Shown: positions 55,527 through 63,926 of the stretch, in pieces
Numbering within the stretch: the first letter of the stretch is position 1
How the letters are laid out: every line of letters begins with the position of its first letter
Origin: UBA668 sp963720695
Lineage (GTDB): Bacteria > Actinomycetota > Acidimicrobiia > Acidimicrobiales > Ilumatobacteraceae
Assembly (NCBI GenBank): GCA_963720695.1
Contig: CAVRGG010000004.1
Span: 248,001-312,000, forward strand
Reading direction: 5' to 3'
Length of the DNA stretch: 64,000 nt
Made by a program: the position numbers and the translations under genes
The notes under the pieces: model-generated
The model's input: only the letters and a program-made list of their open reading frames with translations
Databases searched by the model: none
What the model was told of the DNA's origin: nothing

Positions 55527-56451
55527 TCGAACGGCGGAACACCTCGGGCGGGTGATGGGCAGCGAGCTCCACATCGTCACCGTCGGCGGCGATCGGGACC
55601 TCGGCGCCTCCGCGCACGTGCTGCTCGCTGAGCTGGAGGAGCGGTGGAGCAGGTTCCTCACCACCAGCGACATCACCCACATCAACCTCGCCGACGGTGC
55701 ACCCGTCGATGTCGCCGACTCGACCCTCACCCTGGTGGCCACCATGCAGGCAGCGCACGCCCTCACCGATGGCGCGTACGATCCCACGATCCTTCCGGTG
55801 CTCGTGGCCAACGGCTACGGCGCCAGTCGACACGACGCGACGCGCCGCACGCTCCTGCCGACGGCGGCATCGATCGGATGCGTCACCGACGTCCGAGTCG
55901 ACACCGTCGAGCGGACGGTCACAGCACCCGCCGGGCTCACCCTGGACGCTGGAGGCATCGGAAAGGGCCTGGCCGCCGACCTGACCGTGACCTGGTTGCT
56001 CGACAACGGAGCGACGGGTGCGCTTGTCAGCATCGGCGGCGACATGTCGATGGCGGGCGTGAGTCCCGACGACGACGGATGGTCGGTGGCCGTCGAACAC
56101 GACGACAGTGCCGAACGACCGCTGTGCACTCTTGCCGTGAGCGGTGGCGGCGTCGCCACCTCCAGCACGAGGACGCGGCGGTGGACCACTGTCGATGGCG
56201 ACCGTCACCACGTCATCGACCCCTACACCCGCTCGGAGTCCGCCACCGACCTCGCCGCCGTCACCGTCGTGGCCGGCACGGGATGGGCGGCGGAGGCGCA
56301 CGCGACCGCGGCGATGTTGTGCGGGAGCGCCGGCGTCGCCGCGTACCTCGCTCGCCACGCGCTGATGGGGATCGCGACAACCCTCGACGGGCGGCTCGTC
56401 ACGACCGACGGCCTGTCGTGGATCGCCACCGAAGCGGGCGTCCGACCGTGA
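55513..56451 (+). CDS. apbE: FAD:protein FMN transferase (ApbE)
   Basis: A 312-residue ApbE-family enzyme, which attaches FMN to Ser/Thr of target proteins outside the cytoplasm using FAD. Typical phrases are GRVMGSELHI at the start, LTDGAYDPTILPVL, LDAGGIGKGLAADLT, ALVSIGGDMSMAG and HHVIDPYTRSESATDL; the last holds the Mg2+/catalytic region. No signal peptide is visible, so export would need another route or the reaction is cytoplasmic. The GTG at 55513 is the best start. The stop overlaps the haem membrane protein start (GTGA). Confidence 0.9.
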   Translation: MAASDRTAEHLGRVMGSELHIVTVGGDRDLGASAHVLLAELEERWSRFLTTSDITHINLADGAPVDVADSTLTLVATMQAAHALTDGAYDPTILPVLVANGYGASRHDATRRTLLPTAASIGCVTDVRVDTVERTVTAPAGLTLDAGGIGKGLAADLTVTWLLDNGATGALVSIGGDMSMAGVSPDDDGWSVAVEHDDSAERPLCTLAVSGGGVATSSTRTRRWTTVDGDRHHVIDPYTRSESATDLAAVTVVAGTGWAAEAHATAAMLCGSAGVAAYLARHALMGIATTLDGRLVTTDGLSWIATEAGVRP

Positions 56452-56990
56452 ACTCGCAGTTCTGGTGGTACGTCACCCGGTCCAGCGGCGCGATCGCATG
56501 GCTGATGCTCACGGCGTCGGTGATCTGGGGCGTGATCCTGTCGACGAAGGCATTCCCGGAGCAACGGCGACCCGCCTGGCTGCTCGACCTGCATCGTTGG
56601 CTCGGCGGCCTCACGGTCTCGTTCGTGCTGATCCATCTCGCATCGCTCGTCGCCGACAGCTACACGAGCTTCGGACTCGCCGATCTCCTGGTGCCGTACG
56701 CCTCGACATGGAAGCCGGGCGCTGTTGCGCTCGGCGTCGTCGCGATGTGGTTGCTCGTCGCGGTCGAGCTCACCTCACTGGCGATGAAGCATCTGCCGAA
56801 GAAGGTCTGGCGGGCCGTGCACCTCAGCAGCTACGCCGTGTTCTGGCTGACCAGCCTGCACGCCGCATACGCCGGCAGCGACCGCACCACACTGCTCTAT
56901 CGATCGACGGCGATTGCCTCGATCCTCGCCGTCGCGTGGGCCCTGATGTACCGGATCTCGAATCGGCGGTCGCTGCGAACCACCGGCTAG
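56448..56990 (+). CDS. ferric-reductase-like transmembrane haem protein
   Basis: A 180-residue membrane protein with about five helices and four histidines placed as haem ligands: LDLHRWLGG, VLIHLASL, RAVHLSSYAV and SLHAAYAG. This is the ferric reductase-like/MsrQ-type cytochrome b fold with two b haems. It lacks a soluble flavin domain, so it probably works with a flavinylated partner; ApbE next door fits such a system. It is the last gene of the operon. Confidence 0.85.
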   Translation: MNSQFWWYVTRSSGAIAWLMLTASVIWGVILSTKAFPEQRRPAWLLDLHRWLGGLTVSFVLIHLASLVADSYTSFGLADLLVPYASTWKPGAVALGVVAMWLLVAVELTSLAMKHLPKKVWRAVHLSSYAVFWLTSLHAAYAGSDRTTLLYRSTAIASILAVAWALMYRISNRRSLRTTG

Positions 56991-57001
56991 GTTCCCCGTC
57001 C

Positions 57002-57703
57002 ATGCCCGCTGCGCGCCGCATCGAGGACGTGCTCGTCGAGACCATGCTGCTCGCCTCCGCGGCTCCGGCCACCATCTCCGATCTGGCGGCCGCCTCCAGA
57101 CGTCGTGTCCTGCAGCGCGACGAGGTCCTCTTCATCGCCGGCACGCGTGCCACCACCGTGTGCGTCGTGGCAACGGGCACGCTGCGCGTGTTCGCCACGT
57201 CGGCCGCCGGCAACGAGTCGACCCTGGCGGTCATTCACGCCGGGGAGCTGGTCGGCGAGCTCGGGGTGCTCGACGACGTGCCCCGATCCGCGTCCATCGG
57301 TGCGATCCGTCGATCCGACGTCATCGAGATCCCGGCGCACGCATTCCGCAGCGCCTACGACAACGACCCCGCGATCGCGCGCCGACTGGTCACGTTGCTG
57401 TCGAATCGAATGCGTGCGGTCAACGACGGCTTCGCCGACCTGACGTATCTCGACCTGGGCGGCAGGGTGGCGAAGTACCTCCTCGGCGAGTCGATGCGCC
57501 AGAAGGGCAGCACCATCACCCTTGCGCTCACCCAGGCCGATCTCGGCCGGCTGCTGGGCGGGGCCCGTCAGTCCGTCAACCAGGTCCTCCAGGCCCTCGA
57601 GCGCTCGGGAATGGTCGAGCTCGACGGCCATCGCAAGGTGCGCATCGTCGACGAGGAAGCCCTCCGCGACCGCGCCTCGTCCGGCTCGGGCAAGGTTTTC
57701 TGA
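57002..57703 (+). CDS. Crp/Fnr family transcriptional regulator
   Basis: A 233-residue regulator. The cyclic-nucleotide-type beta-barrel has AGELVGELGVLDDVPRSASIGA (residues about 80-100, key part GELGVLDDVPRSAS), and the C-terminal helix-turn-helix is TQADLGRLLGGARQSVNQVLQALERSG, in short GGARQSVNQVLQALE. There are no Fnr-type N-terminal cysteines, so cyclic nucleotide or another small ligand is likely. TAGGTT precedes the ATG by eight bases; the mRNA may be leaderless. A Crp-like palindrome lies directly behind the gene. Confidence 0.92.
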   Translation: MPAARRIEDVLVETMLLASAAPATISDLAAASRRRVLQRDEVLFIAGTRATTVCVVATGTLRVFATSAAGNESTLAVIHAGELVGELGVLDDVPRSASIGAIRRSDVIEIPAHAFRSAYDNDPAIARRLVTLLSNRMRAVNDGFADLTYLDLGGRVAKYLLGESMRQKGSTITLALTQADLGRLLGGARQSVNQVLQALERSGMVELDGHRKVRIVDEEALRDRASSGSGKVF

Positions 57704-57717
57704 CCTTCTTCGGAAAT

Positions 57718-57733
57718 TGTCAGCTGGCTGACA
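57718..57733. promoter_or_regulatory. Crp/Fnr-like palindrome upstream of the small repeat protein
   Basis: TGTCAGCTGGCTGACA consists of 7-base arms (TGTCAGC/GCTGACA) around two central bases. It lies 15 bases after the Crp/Fnr gene stop and 76 bases before the small gene at 57809. It is a natural candidate target for that regulator. Confidence 0.5.
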
Positions 57734-57808
57734 TCGCGGCTCTCGCCGATCCGTCAAGATGCACCTCATCGACACGGGCCGCTGGGCTCAGCACGAAGGG
57801 GACAGCAG

Positions 57809-58024
57809 ATGAGCGCACAGAACAACGAAGTCAACCGGACGATCGACGGCGACAGCGCCGAGGGTCACATTCGGATGAGGAACGTCGAGGAGGCCACCGA
57901 GGTCGCCGAGGCAGAAGGTCACGTCCGGGCCAGGCTCGACGAGGAAGAGGAAGCCCGCCGTCAGGCGATCCGGCAGATCCACTCGCTCGACGACGAGGCC
58001 GAGGGTCACCGCCGCATGCCGTGA
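57809..58024 (+). CDS. small acidic protein with three EGH-x-R repeats
   Basis: A 71-residue highly charged protein of unknown function. Three short repeats are visible: SAEGHIRMR (residues 17-25), EAEGHVRAR (34-42) and EAEGHRRMP (63-71), giving A-E-G-H-x-R-x-R/P. There is no membrane helix or signal. AAGGGGACAGCAG precedes the ATG. A promoter region with a Crp-like palindrome and a strong terminator frame it as a single-gene unit. I do not recognise the family. Confidence 0.72.
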   Translation: MSAQNNEVNRTIDGDSAEGHIRMRNVEEATEVAEAEGHVRARLDEEEEARRQAIRQIHSLDDEAEGHRRMP

Positions 58025-58050
58025 CGGTGTGAACCGAGCGGGCGGTCGAG

Positions 58051-58080
58051 GAAGGGTCCGGCGGCGGGCCGGCCCTTCTT
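58051..58080 (+). terminator. rho-independent-type terminator of the small repeat protein gene
   Basis: GAAGGGTCCGGC-GGCGG-GCCGGCCCTTCTT forms a GC-rich stem with one bulged T and is followed by TTC. It begins 27 bases after the stop. Confidence 0.7.
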
Positions 58081-58105
58081 CGCACACAGAGACAGCTATC
58101 AGCAA

Positions 58106-58951
58106 CTAGGGGGCGAACGAGACGGAAGCGTTCGTCGCCAGTTGCGCGAGCACGGTCTTGGCCTGCCATGGGTTGATGCCCGGGTGGGTCGCCACGATCC
58201 GGGCGAGGTGACCCGCGATCACCGGAGCGGCGAAGGAGTTGCCGGTGGTCCGGATCGTCGAACCTCCGAGCCACGCGACGTCGACATCGATCCCCGCGGC
58301 ACCCCACTCGGCGGGCCCGGCCGGGTTGCACCACACACGCTCACGGTCCGTGCCAGGTGCGCATGCCACCGAGAACACCCCGGCCAGCTCGCTGGGGATC
58401 GTTCGCTTGCGCTCGTTGTTCATCGCCGACACCAGCAGCACGCGGTGGTAGGTCGCCATGTCGACGAGCTCCCAGAAGGTCTCGGCCCACCGTTCGCTGG
58501 CCGTCGACATGCTGAGGTTGATGATCTGCACCCCCTGTTCGATGCACCACTCCACACCGTGGGCGAAGGCGCCGGCACTCCCCTTGAGGTTCTCGCCGAG
58601 CACTCGCACCGACACGAGTTCCACCTCGGGGGCGAGTTGACGGACGATGCCGGCGCAGGCGGTGCCGTGGCCGAAGAGGTCATCGTGTCGGCCCTCGGTG
58701 AATCGGATGCCCGACTCGGTCGAGTCGTCACGGTCGACGGCGACGTATCGCTCCACGTGCCGAACCGCTTCGTGGTCGGCGTCGACCCCGCTGTCGACGA
58801 TGGCCACACGTACGCCGCGGCCGGTCCGGTCGCCGTAGGCCCAGTCCGTCGTCAGAGCAGCGGGGAACCGCAACGACGGCCCGGCGCCGGGACCACCCTC
58901 TGCGTGAAACGGCTCCGACCATGCCGGAAGGATGGAATCGTGAGGGGTCAC
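58106..58951 (-). CDS. S8 family serine peptidase (subtilase), apparently intracellular
   Basis: A 281-residue subtilase. Catalytic residues: Asp in VAIVDSGVDADHE, His in LFGHGTACAGIV, Ser in TGNSFAAPVIAGH; the oxyanion-type region is IINLSMS. No signal peptide or propeptide is present, so it probably acts in the cytoplasm. The GTG at 58951 overlaps the GAF protein stop (GTGA, 58948-58951). The coupling with a GAF sensor protein suggests a regulated protease. Confidence 0.88.
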   Translation of the reverse strand: MTPHDSILPAWSEPFHAEGGPGAGPSLRFPAALTTDWAYGDRTGRGVRVAIVDSGVDADHEAVRHVERYVAVDRDDSTESGIRFTEGRHDDLFGHGTACAGIVRQLAPEVELVSVRVLGENLKGSAGAFAHGVEWCIEQGVQIINLSMSTASERWAETFWELVDMATYHRVLLVSAMNNERKRTIPSELAGVFSVACAPGTDRERVWCNPAGPAEWGAAGIDVDVAWLGGSTIRTTGNSFAAPVIAGHLARIVATHPGINPWQAKTVLAQLATNASVSFAP

Positions 58952-59695
58952 CAGCGACGCCTCGGTGACGCCAACTGCACGGTCTCGCGCACCACTCGCC
59001 CGATCGCCTGACGGGTGGCAGGCGGGAGCAGGCGGACGTCGGCGAGCAGCGCGGCGAACTCGAGCGTGGCGTCGTCGGGCTCGTCGAGTCCGGCGGCCAA
59101 CCTTCGCAAGCGCAGGGCCGAGCGATCCCTCGCCGGCGGCGACTGCGTCGGCGAGCGCTCGCACGAGGAGCGGCCCGAGACGGCCCAGCGTCCCCGCGAG
59201 CGCCAACAGCGGCGCCGCGACGCGACCGGTTGCGGACGCCAAGGCCAGCGGATCGCCCGTTCCGGACCCTCGATCGAGCACCGAGACGACCCCGAGCACC
59301 GCGTCGTCGTCATCGACCACCGGCACGACGAGGAGCGACGTCGGAAGGAAGCCCACGCGCTCAGCGACATCACGCGCGAACCTCGGATCGGCCAGCACCT
59401 CGTCCACCACCAGCGACTGTCCGGTCCGGGCGACGTAGCCGGCGATCCCGCGGTTGGAGGCGAGACGCAAGCCGGTGACGTTGGCGGCACCGCTGCCGTC
59501 CGCAGCGTCGTAGGAGAGGTCGTCGCCGTCGACTCGTGCAATGGACACGCTCGCCGCGCCCGTCGCCATCCGGAGCAGCGCGCACAGGTCGACGAGTTGT
59601 CGGCGTTGATCGACGGGCGCCAGGACGGGGCCGAGCGCGTCCGCGACGGCGGCGAGTTGGCGGGTGAGATTTCCTGGCGATGCCATGGTGGACAT
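58948..59695 (-). CDS. GAF domain protein, frameshifted
   Basis: Repaired, 248 residues. The GAF domain spans residues about 25-165, with CALLRMATGAASVSIARVDGD, NRGIAGYVARTGQSLVVDE and VVPVVDDDDAVLGVVSVLDRG (key phrases RGIAGYVARTGQ and AVLGVVSVLDRG). The C-terminal part is helical. A +1 shift at about 59101-59108 is needed; removing one base in GCGAAGGTTGG gives ALARLAAGLDEPDDATLEF and a stop at 58948. Without the repair the GAF frame runs into the subtilase frame and would give a false fusion. The ATG at 59695 has no ribosome site; an ATG at 59686 is an alternative. Confidence 0.78.
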
Positions 59696-59764
59696 TGTGG
59701 TGCGCCGAAGCGTCTACGTTGTGCCAACCGCGGGACGGGACCCCGGGGGATCGGAACGGGCGCA

Positions 59765-61435
59765 ATGGGCGGAGTCGGCGAACACCTACGCGAATCGAAA
59801 GATGCCGTCGCGTCCGTGTTCAGGAATCCGTCGCTGCGACGATTGAACCTCGCCCTCGCCGGGTCGGTCATCGGTGACTGGGCCTTCGCCGTCGCGCTGT
59901 CCGTGTACGCCTATCAGCGAGGTGGCCCGACGACCCTCGGCGCGCTCAGCGTGGTGCGGTACGTCTCCATGCTGCTGCTCGCTCCGTGGGTGTCGGTCGT
60001 GGCGGACCGACTCGACCGTCGGCGGGTGATGGTCACCGCCGACGTCGTCAGGGCCGTGTCGGTCGCGGCGACCGCGGTCGTGGTGCTGGCCGATGGTCCG
60101 GCGCTCGCCGTGTACGCGTTGTCGATCGTCACGGCCTGGGTCGGGCTCGCGTTCCGGCCGGCACAGGCGGCGCTGCTCCCGACGCTCGCATCGACGCCGA
60201 GTGAGCTCACCGCAGCCAACGCGACCTCCAACACCATCCACAGTGTGGGCTTCTTCGCTGGGCCTGCGGTCGCAGGCGCGCTCCTCGCCTTCGCCGACAT
60301 CGGGCTCGTCTTCGTCTTCGATGCGATGACGTTCGTCTGGTCGGCGGCACTCGTGCTCAGAATCCACGCGCAGCTCACGGACGAGGAGCCCGCAGGAGCG
60401 CACGACGAGTCAGGAGACGACGAGGATGATCCCGGTCTGTTCGACGGGATGGGTGCCGGCTATCGGGCCATCTTCCAGCACCGGGACCTTCGTCTGCTCG
60501 TCGGGCTCTACACCGCCCAGACGGTCGTCGCCGGCGCCTCTGCGGTGTACGAGGTGGCGATCGCGCTCGACCTCCTCGGGCTTCGAGAGAGTGGCGTCGG
60601 CGTGCTGAACGCCGCGCTGGGCATCGGCGGCATCCTCGGTGGGGCGTTGGCACTCGTGCTCTCGCGCAGGGGCAAGCTCGCCCGTGACTTCGGGATCGGC
60701 GTCACGCTGTGGGCGGCTCCCTTGTTGCTCGTGGCCGCCTGGCCGACGCTGCCGTCGGCGCTGCTGGCCATGGCACTCATCGGACTCGGCAACTCGATCG
60801 TCGACGTCAACGCCGAGACGATCATCCAACGTCTGGTCCCTGACGACGTGCTCGGCCGTGTCTTCGGTGCCCTCGACAGCGCCACCATCGCCGGCATGGC
60901 ACTCGGGTCGCTGGCGATGCCGCTCATGATCGAGACCGTGGGGCTGCGCACCGGACTCGTCATCATCGGAGTCGCAGTCACCGCGATCGTGCTCGTGGCC
61001 ACGCGCGGTCTCTCTCGGATCGATCGAGTCGCGCTTGCTCCGGACGGTCTCCACACACTGCGCAGCGTGCCGATGCTGGCCATGCTGCCCGAACGAACCC
61101 TCGAGCGACTGGCGCGCGAGTCGGTGGAGGTACGGGTCGTCGCCGGCACCGACATCTTCCACGAGGGTGATGCGGGCGACCGCTTCTACGTCATCGAGCA
61201 GGGCACGGCCGACGTCGTCCAGCGAGGGCGTCTGGTCGCCTCGCTCAACGACGGTGGATCGTTCGGAGAGATCGCGCTCCTGCGCGACGTCCCGCGTCAG
61301 GCAACCGTCGTCGCCACCAGCGATCTCGTGCTCCGGGCGATCGACCGTCGCCACTTCATCCCCGCGGTCACCGGCCACAACGAAGCGAACGACCAGGCCG
61401 AGCTGACGATCTCGCGAATGTTGACGGGCTCCTAG
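59765..61435 (+). CDS. MFS transporter fused to a C-terminal cyclic-nucleotide-binding domain
   Basis: A 556-residue protein. Residues 20-420 form an MFS transporter with about twelve helices; the first loop has VADRLDRRRVMVTADVVRA and the centre has an acidic linker (HDESGDDEDDPG). Residues about 435-545 form a cNMP-binding barrel with IFHEGDAGDRFYVIEQG and the phosphate-binding cassette GSFGEIALLRDVPRQATVVA. The R and T of PRQAT are as in cAMP-binding PKA-type sites. Transport may therefore respond to cAMP or cGMP. It diverges from the GAF gene across 69 bases. Confidence 0.88.
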   Translation: MGGVGEHLRESKDAVASVFRNPSLRRLNLALAGSVIGDWAFAVALSVYAYQRGGPTTLGALSVVRYVSMLLLAPWVSVVADRLDRRRVMVTADVVRAVSVAATAVVVLADGPALAVYALSIVTAWVGLAFRPAQAALLPTLASTPSELTAANATSNTIHSVGFFAGPAVAGALLAFADIGLVFVFDAMTFVWSAALVLRIHAQLTDEEPAGAHDESGDDEDDPGLFDGMGAGYRAIFQHRDLRLLVGLYTAQTVVAGASAVYEVAIALDLLGLRESGVGVLNAALGIGGILGGALALVLSRRGKLARDFGIGVTLWAAPLLLVAAWPTLPSALLAMALIGLGNSIVDVNAETIIQRLVPDDVLGRVFGALDSATIAGMALGSLAMPLMIETVGLRTGLVIIGVAVTAIVLVATRGLSRIDRVALAPDGLHTLRSVPMLAMLPERTLERLARESVEVRVVAGTDIFHEGDAGDRFYVIEQGTADVVQRGRLVASLNDGGSFGEIALLRDVPRQATVVATSDLVLRAIDRRHFIPAVTGHNEANDQAELTISRMLTGS

Positions 61436-61830
61436 CACGTGTGACCAATTTCGAGCCCGGCGCACAGCACATAGCGACAGCTCTGCACGGGGAGGGGTTC
61501 GCTGCGCAATGATCGGGTTGTGGAACGAGAAGTGCCGTGAGGCCGGCGACGCCCTGACGAGAACCACGCGTGATCGGAGTGTCGATCTTTGTCCAGGCGC
61601 TCCTCGAGGTGCTGATTCTCGCGATGATGATGCTGTACGTGCGCGGGGCATTGTGGTGATGCGGGCGATCATCGACGTGGAAGCTGACGACCGAATGTCG
61701 GACAACACGCGCGAGTTGGGCCGCCCGACCGACACAGGCGCAGCGGCCACGAGGGCAAATTGCACGAAGTGGAGCCCCGTGTCCAGCGGGCAGAGCGGCC
61801 GTTCCGGGCGATGCCGCGCTGTGGAAGTGA
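61436..61830. other. stretch without a convincing gene
   Basis: 395 bases between the MFS-cNMP gene and the DUF4279 gene. One long frame (61509-61871) has a composition unlike a protein and overlaps the DUF4279 gene. A 29-codon frame, 61570-61659, starting at GTG encodes a single hydrophobic helix (VQALLEVLILAMMMLYV) but has no ribosome site. Nothing else is seen. Confidence 0.5.
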
Positions 61831-62331
61831 TCAACTCTCGTCGACGAGCTCGATGTCGATGTGGGTCATGAAGGTTGCGTTGAGCCGCCCGAGCATGAGC
61901 ATCAGTCTCGGCGGAAGGACGATCCCGATGCGTTCAGCGTCGATGAATCGACGAAACGGCCCGTCAAGGTCGAACGTGACCTTGAGCGCGTCCGCCTCCT
62001 CCTCTGTCTCGATGAGCGGTGCGTAGTACACCCCGCCGAGGGAGAGCGAGATCGAGCACCCGTTCTGGACGCATTCCGCGAAGTGAGCCTCATGCGGTCC
62101 GAGCGTGTCGAGCGCTCGTGCGAAGAGTCCTTCGAGGTCTGGGGACGTCCAGGGTTCGCTCGTCCAATCCCAGCCTGCTTCGGCGCGGGTTCGGCCTGCT
62201 CGCACTGAGCCTGATCGGAAGGACTGACTCGGTTCGACCCCCGTCGCGTTCGTGAGAGCGTCGGGGTCCAATGCGGCCCCACGTACGAAGAACCAGAGAT
62301 GCAGGTCCACGGGTGAGCTGATGGAGGACAT
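61831..62331 (-). CDS. DUF4279-like domain protein
   Basis: A 166-residue soluble protein. The pattern VDLHLWFFVRGAALDPDALTNATGVEPSQSF (key part LDPDALTNATGVEPS), a conserved W in GWDWTSEPW, and a late FDLDGPFRRFIDAERIGI followed by LMLMLGRLNATFMTHID resembles the DUF4279 family. Its function is unknown; members are often scattered in accessory regions. The ATG at 62331 is preferred because the domain begins about 10 residues later. Base composition is less GC-rich than the rest of the window. Confidence 0.65.
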   Translation of the reverse strand: MSSISSPVDLHLWFFVRGAALDPDALTNATGVEPSQSFRSGSVRAGRTRAEAGWDWTSEPWTSPDLEGLFARALDTLGPHEAHFAECVQNGCSISLSLGGVYYAPLIETEEEADALKVTFDLDGPFRRFIDAERIGIVLPPRLMLMLGRLNATFMTHIDIELVDES

Positions 62332-62394
62332 TTCGGCGGGCGCCGTCACACTCCGAGTCTGTCTGATTCTGCGCGCCCTCATGGCAGGCCTGCG

Positions 62395-62637
62395 CTACTT
62401 GAACAAGATGGCAAGCGAGTCGTCATGAACGGCTGGCTCGTCTGGTCGATCGGTCCACCGCCAGGTGACGTGCCCACCATCGCAGCGCACGACCCGCTGG
62501 CAGATGCGCTGGCCATCATCGGGTCGACTACACAGCGCGAGAGACATCCGATTGATGCTGCTTCCACAGACCGGGCAGGTCTCGCTCACCAGCGCAGATT
62601 GCCGCACACGACGAAGCTTGTCCAGTGCACCTATCAA
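62395..62637 (-). CDS. hypothetical small Cys-containing protein
   Basis: An 80-residue protein with CPVCGSSINR near residue 21 and further cysteines at about 36, 46 and 52 (RVVRCDGGHVTWRW). The CPxC motif suggests a zinc ribbon. No family is recognised. The evidence is the codon pattern and the zinc motif only. Confidence 0.45.
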   Translation of the reverse strand: MIGALDKLRRVRQSALVSETCPVCGSSINRMSLALCSRPDDGQRICQRVVRCDGGHVTWRWTDRPDEPAVHDDSLAILFK

Positions 62638-62671
62638 GAGTTCGGTGCGGGGTCAGGTCTACTCTGCTGCA

Positions 62672-62971
62672 ATGTTCTGTCCGCGCTGCGGTGAGCCGAT
62701 GATTGAAGTGGATGGGCAGGTCACGTGCGCGGCCGGAGGGATGGACCTCTCGGTCATGATGCAGAGGATGCTGGCGGAGTACTGCGACCGCGATCCATCG
62801 TCGCAGGACACGCGACCGACGCGGACGAGGTGGGGTGAAAGGTGGCACTGCGCGCTCGATGGAACGCTCATGTCTGCGCCCGATTTTTTGCTTCCGATGT
62901 GCCCGACGTGCGAGCGCATCTTCACTAGCAGCATCGTGTATCAGCTCATCGAGGTCCACCAACACAGCTAG
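62672..62971 (+). CDS. hypothetical zinc-ribbon protein
   Basis: A 99-residue protein starting MFCPRCGEPMIEVDGQVTC and containing a second cysteine pair MCPTCERIF near the C-terminus; together they could hold one or two zinc ions. WHCALDGTLM lies between. The family is not recognised. Its promoter region overlaps the start of the opposing small gene at 62637. Confidence 0.6.
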   Translation: MFCPRCGEPMIEVDGQVTCAAGGMDLSVMMQRMLAEYCDRDPSSQDTRPTRTRWGERWHCALDGTLMSAPDFLLPMCPTCERIFTSSIVYQLIEVHQHS

Positions 62972-63029
62972 CGCCGAATGCGCGATAGGTCGCGCTCGCT
63001 CGACGGTGGATTCGGGACAGACTCGGAGC

Positions 63030-63347
63030 GTGGAACGCGGCAACGGACGACGTCGGTCAGGTGGCTTCATGCTTGCCTGTCTGCTTCTTGCGTGTCTTCT
63101 TGCAGTTGCCACGGTTGGTGTGCTTGCCGCGCTGATGGTTGATGTCGTGGTGATACCGAGGGTGGCCGAAGAGCGGTGCGTGGCGTTCGGGGCGACCGCC
63201 GCTGCCCTCGGCGTCGAGGACGGCGCCGAGGTGCAACCAGACAGCGGAGATTGCGCGGCCATGGGGTGTGTCGACTCGGTACGACGGGCCGAGCGGCTGT
63301 TGCTGGACGACTACCGCAAGGTCGTCCACCACCGCGTCAACTGCTGA
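63030..63347 (+). CDS. hypothetical single-pass membrane protein
   Basis: A 105-residue protein with a basic N-terminus (RGNGRRRSGG), one strong helix (MLACLLLACLLAVATVGVLA, residues 14-33) and an acidic, cysteine-containing outer part ending in YRKVVHHRVNC. GGAG lies three bases before the GTG at 63030; an ATG at 63069 is another possible start. No family recognised. Confidence 0.5.
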   Translation: MERGNGRRRSGGFMLACLLLACLLAVATVGVLAALMVDVVVIPRVAEERCVAFGATAAALGVEDGAEVQPDSGDCAAMGCVDSVRRAERLLLDDYRKVVHHRVNC

Positions 63348-63413
63348 GCGCGGACGTGGCCGCACACACATCGCCGTTCTGAGCGTTGGACGAGCAGGAG
63401 GGCGTGCACCAAG

Positions 63414-63926
63414 ATGCGAGGCGTGAAGTCCAGAATGCAGCGAGAGACCTTGCGAGCACTGCTTACTCCACTGCTGATTCGTCGAGAGACTGACCCAGGG
63501 CTTTCAACGGTCGACCGATGGCTCGCCGAGCACGACCGAGGCACGGATGGCGTTACATCAGTGCACCGATCAGGGAGCCGTGTCCTGGTCCTGGCAGGAC
63601 CGACTTCGGGATATGACATGGCTTGGTACGTGTGGAAGGCCCCGCTCGCCCCGCCGTCGGGTGCGCCGCCCGCCTGTGTCGTGCTGAGCGGTTACGTCCG
63701 ACCATCGCTGCCGATGTACTTCTGGCTGTCGTTGCCGCTGGGGTTCTTCGCGTTTGCTCCGGCGGTAGCTACCGCGCTGACGACGCCAACGGAGCGATTG
63801 ATGTTGCTTGCTCTCATGGTCGCTGTGCTGCTGATCTTCTGGGGTCCGCTATTCACGTCGAACGCAAGCCGGAAGCGTGCGGCAGTGATCCGACTTGTCG
63901 GCGACCTCCTGCCGCCGCCCTCGTAG
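63414..63926 (+). CDS. hypothetical membrane protein with two helices
   Basis: A 170-residue protein: a basic N-terminal region (MRGVKSRMQRETLRALL), a soluble domain of about 85 residues, and two helices in the C-terminal third (YFWLSLPLGFFAFAPAVATA and LMLLALMVAVLLIFWGPLF). No family recognised. It is the last gene before the right edge. Confidence 0.5.
   Translation: MRGVKSRMQRETLRALLTPLLIRRETDPGLSTVDRWLAEHDRGTDGVTSVHRSGSRVLVLAGPTSGYDMAWYVWKAPLAPPSGAPPACVVLSGYVRPSLPMYFWLSLPLGFFAFAPAVATALTTPTERLMLLALMVAVLLIFWGPLFTSNASRKRAAVIRLVGDLLPPPS

Noticed and set aside
58106..59695. A GAF-subtilase fusion protein as one continuous frame
   Set aside because: The linker between the domains is Arg-rich nonsense, while the alternative frame gives a normal GAF C-terminus and a stop that overlaps a GTG start for the subtilase.
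61509..61871. A 120-codon frame starting MIGLWNEK
   Set aside because: Composition is Arg/Ser/Thr-rich and irregular, it overlaps the better supported DUF4279 gene, and no ribosome site is present.
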